Positions 12,301-12,596 of a stretch of 12,596 nucleotides of DNA are shown piece after piece. A program made the position numbers and the translations under genes. Below the pieces are notes generated by a model, which was not told the origin of the DNA, did not search any database, and worked only from the letters and a program-made list of their open reading frames with translations. The stretch covers positions 1 through 12,596 of the forward strand of contig JACDAK010000086.1 in NCBI GenBank assembly GCA_013695495.1, given 5' to 3'. How positions within the stretch are numbered: the stretch's first letter is position 1; each line of letters opens with the position of its first letter. Origin of the DNA: Blastocatellia bacterium. Its GTDB lineage: Bacteria > Acidobacteriota > Blastocatellia > Pyrinomonadales > Pyrinomonadaceae.

Positions 12301-12596
12301 TTATTCGATTCCCTGTAGAGGGAAGAAACGGTCGACGAATTCGAGATGAAGCCGGACGATTCCGTCGGGGCCAACGTGGCGGCCTCTGATTATAGCGATT
12401 ATTGAAACGCAATGACGCTCGCTGCGAACGCGAAGAAAGCCGCCGACATCTACGTTGAACGAAGTGAAAACTGAAGCACCGCCGAGGCTGACATTCTCGG
12501 AGACGCTGACTTCGCTGGCGGCGACATCGCCATTCTCATCGAGCAGTTCGAGAACGAGCCCTTCCGGAATTGAAAAGCGCGTATGTTTGCGGAGGT
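12301..12596 (-). CDS. PilZ-domain protein, start beyond window (partial)
   Basis: The last 97 residues are visible, ending at TAA 12301. They form a complete-looking PilZ domain: RKHTR (RxxxR) at the window edge, then SENVSLGGASVFTSFNV with N-x-S-x-x-G, and HVGPDGIVRLHLEFVDRFFP near the end. The last part matches the neighbouring PilZ protein closely (NVGPDKRPRVHLEFVEEQFP), and both have the GASVF step, so the two are paralogues, probably from tandem duplication. Both key cyclic di-GMP-binding motifs are intact. Any N-terminal domain is outside the window. It lies 43 bp upstream of the other PilZ gene, likely in one transcript. Confidence 0.85.
   Translation of the reverse strand, partial: LRKHTRFSIPEGLVLELLDENGDVAASEVSVSENVSLGGASVFTSFNVDVGGFLRVRSERHCVSIIAIIRGRHVGPDGIVRLHLEFVDRFFPLQGIE

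Noticed and set aside
1..12596. CRISPR array, transposon, integron or phage module
   Set aside because: No regularly spaced repeats, no transposase, integrase or terminal inverted repeats were seen; tRNA-Thr has no integrase gene or repeated 3' end nearby in the window.

Overview
The window looks like chromosomal DNA of an Acidobacteriota member, probably Blastocatellia (Pyrinomonadaceae-like). This is inferred from a secreted VWFA-related protein of the type that is multiplied in Acidobacteria, from acidobacterial-style secreted proteins (LecA-like, META, FlgT-like repeats), and from the moderately high GC content. No mobile element, CRISPR array or phage module was seen. Most of the window is ordinary core and envelope gene content.

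Layout. 1-1666 (-): B12-binding radical SAM protein, running off the left edge. 1760-3010 (-): secreted VWFA-related protein, preceded at 3090-3869 (-) by a secreted LecA-like lectin-fold protein; a clear intrinsic terminator (1711-1736) ends this pair. 4130-4909 (+): exported protein with two META (HslJ-like) domains. 5221-7031 (-): three-gene cassette in the order DUF2231 membrane protein, membrane-anchored short-chain dehydrogenase, 50-residue lmo0937-type membrane peptide, with a hairpin-rich 3' tail. 7458-8127 (+): two overlapping small membrane-protein genes (DUF1360-like and SemiSWEET-like), preceded by a terminator-like hairpin whose loop holds a promoter -10 box. 8462-8537 (-): tRNA-Thr(UGU). 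8850-9800 (+): exported protein with two FlgT-C-like repeats behind a good promoter. 9829-10539 (-): pgsA. 10618-11499 (+): HhH-GPD DNA glycosylase. 11500-12258 (-) and 12301-12596 (-, partial): tandem PilZ-domain paralogues.

Functional themes. The DUF2231/SDR/lmo0937 cassette resembles general-stress or envelope-stress gene sets (inference). The PilZ pair suggests cyclic-di-GMP-responsive output. The exported proteins suggest an active cell-envelope and secretion biology. The points most worth a second look are the promoter/terminator overlay and possible structured RNA at 7312-7425, the structured 3' tail at 5105-5205, the VWFA protein with an altered MIDAS motif, the tandem PilZ paralogues, and two tight convergent gene ends (9816-9849 and 11497-11502). 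No clearly undescribed multi-gene system could be shown from the sequence alone.
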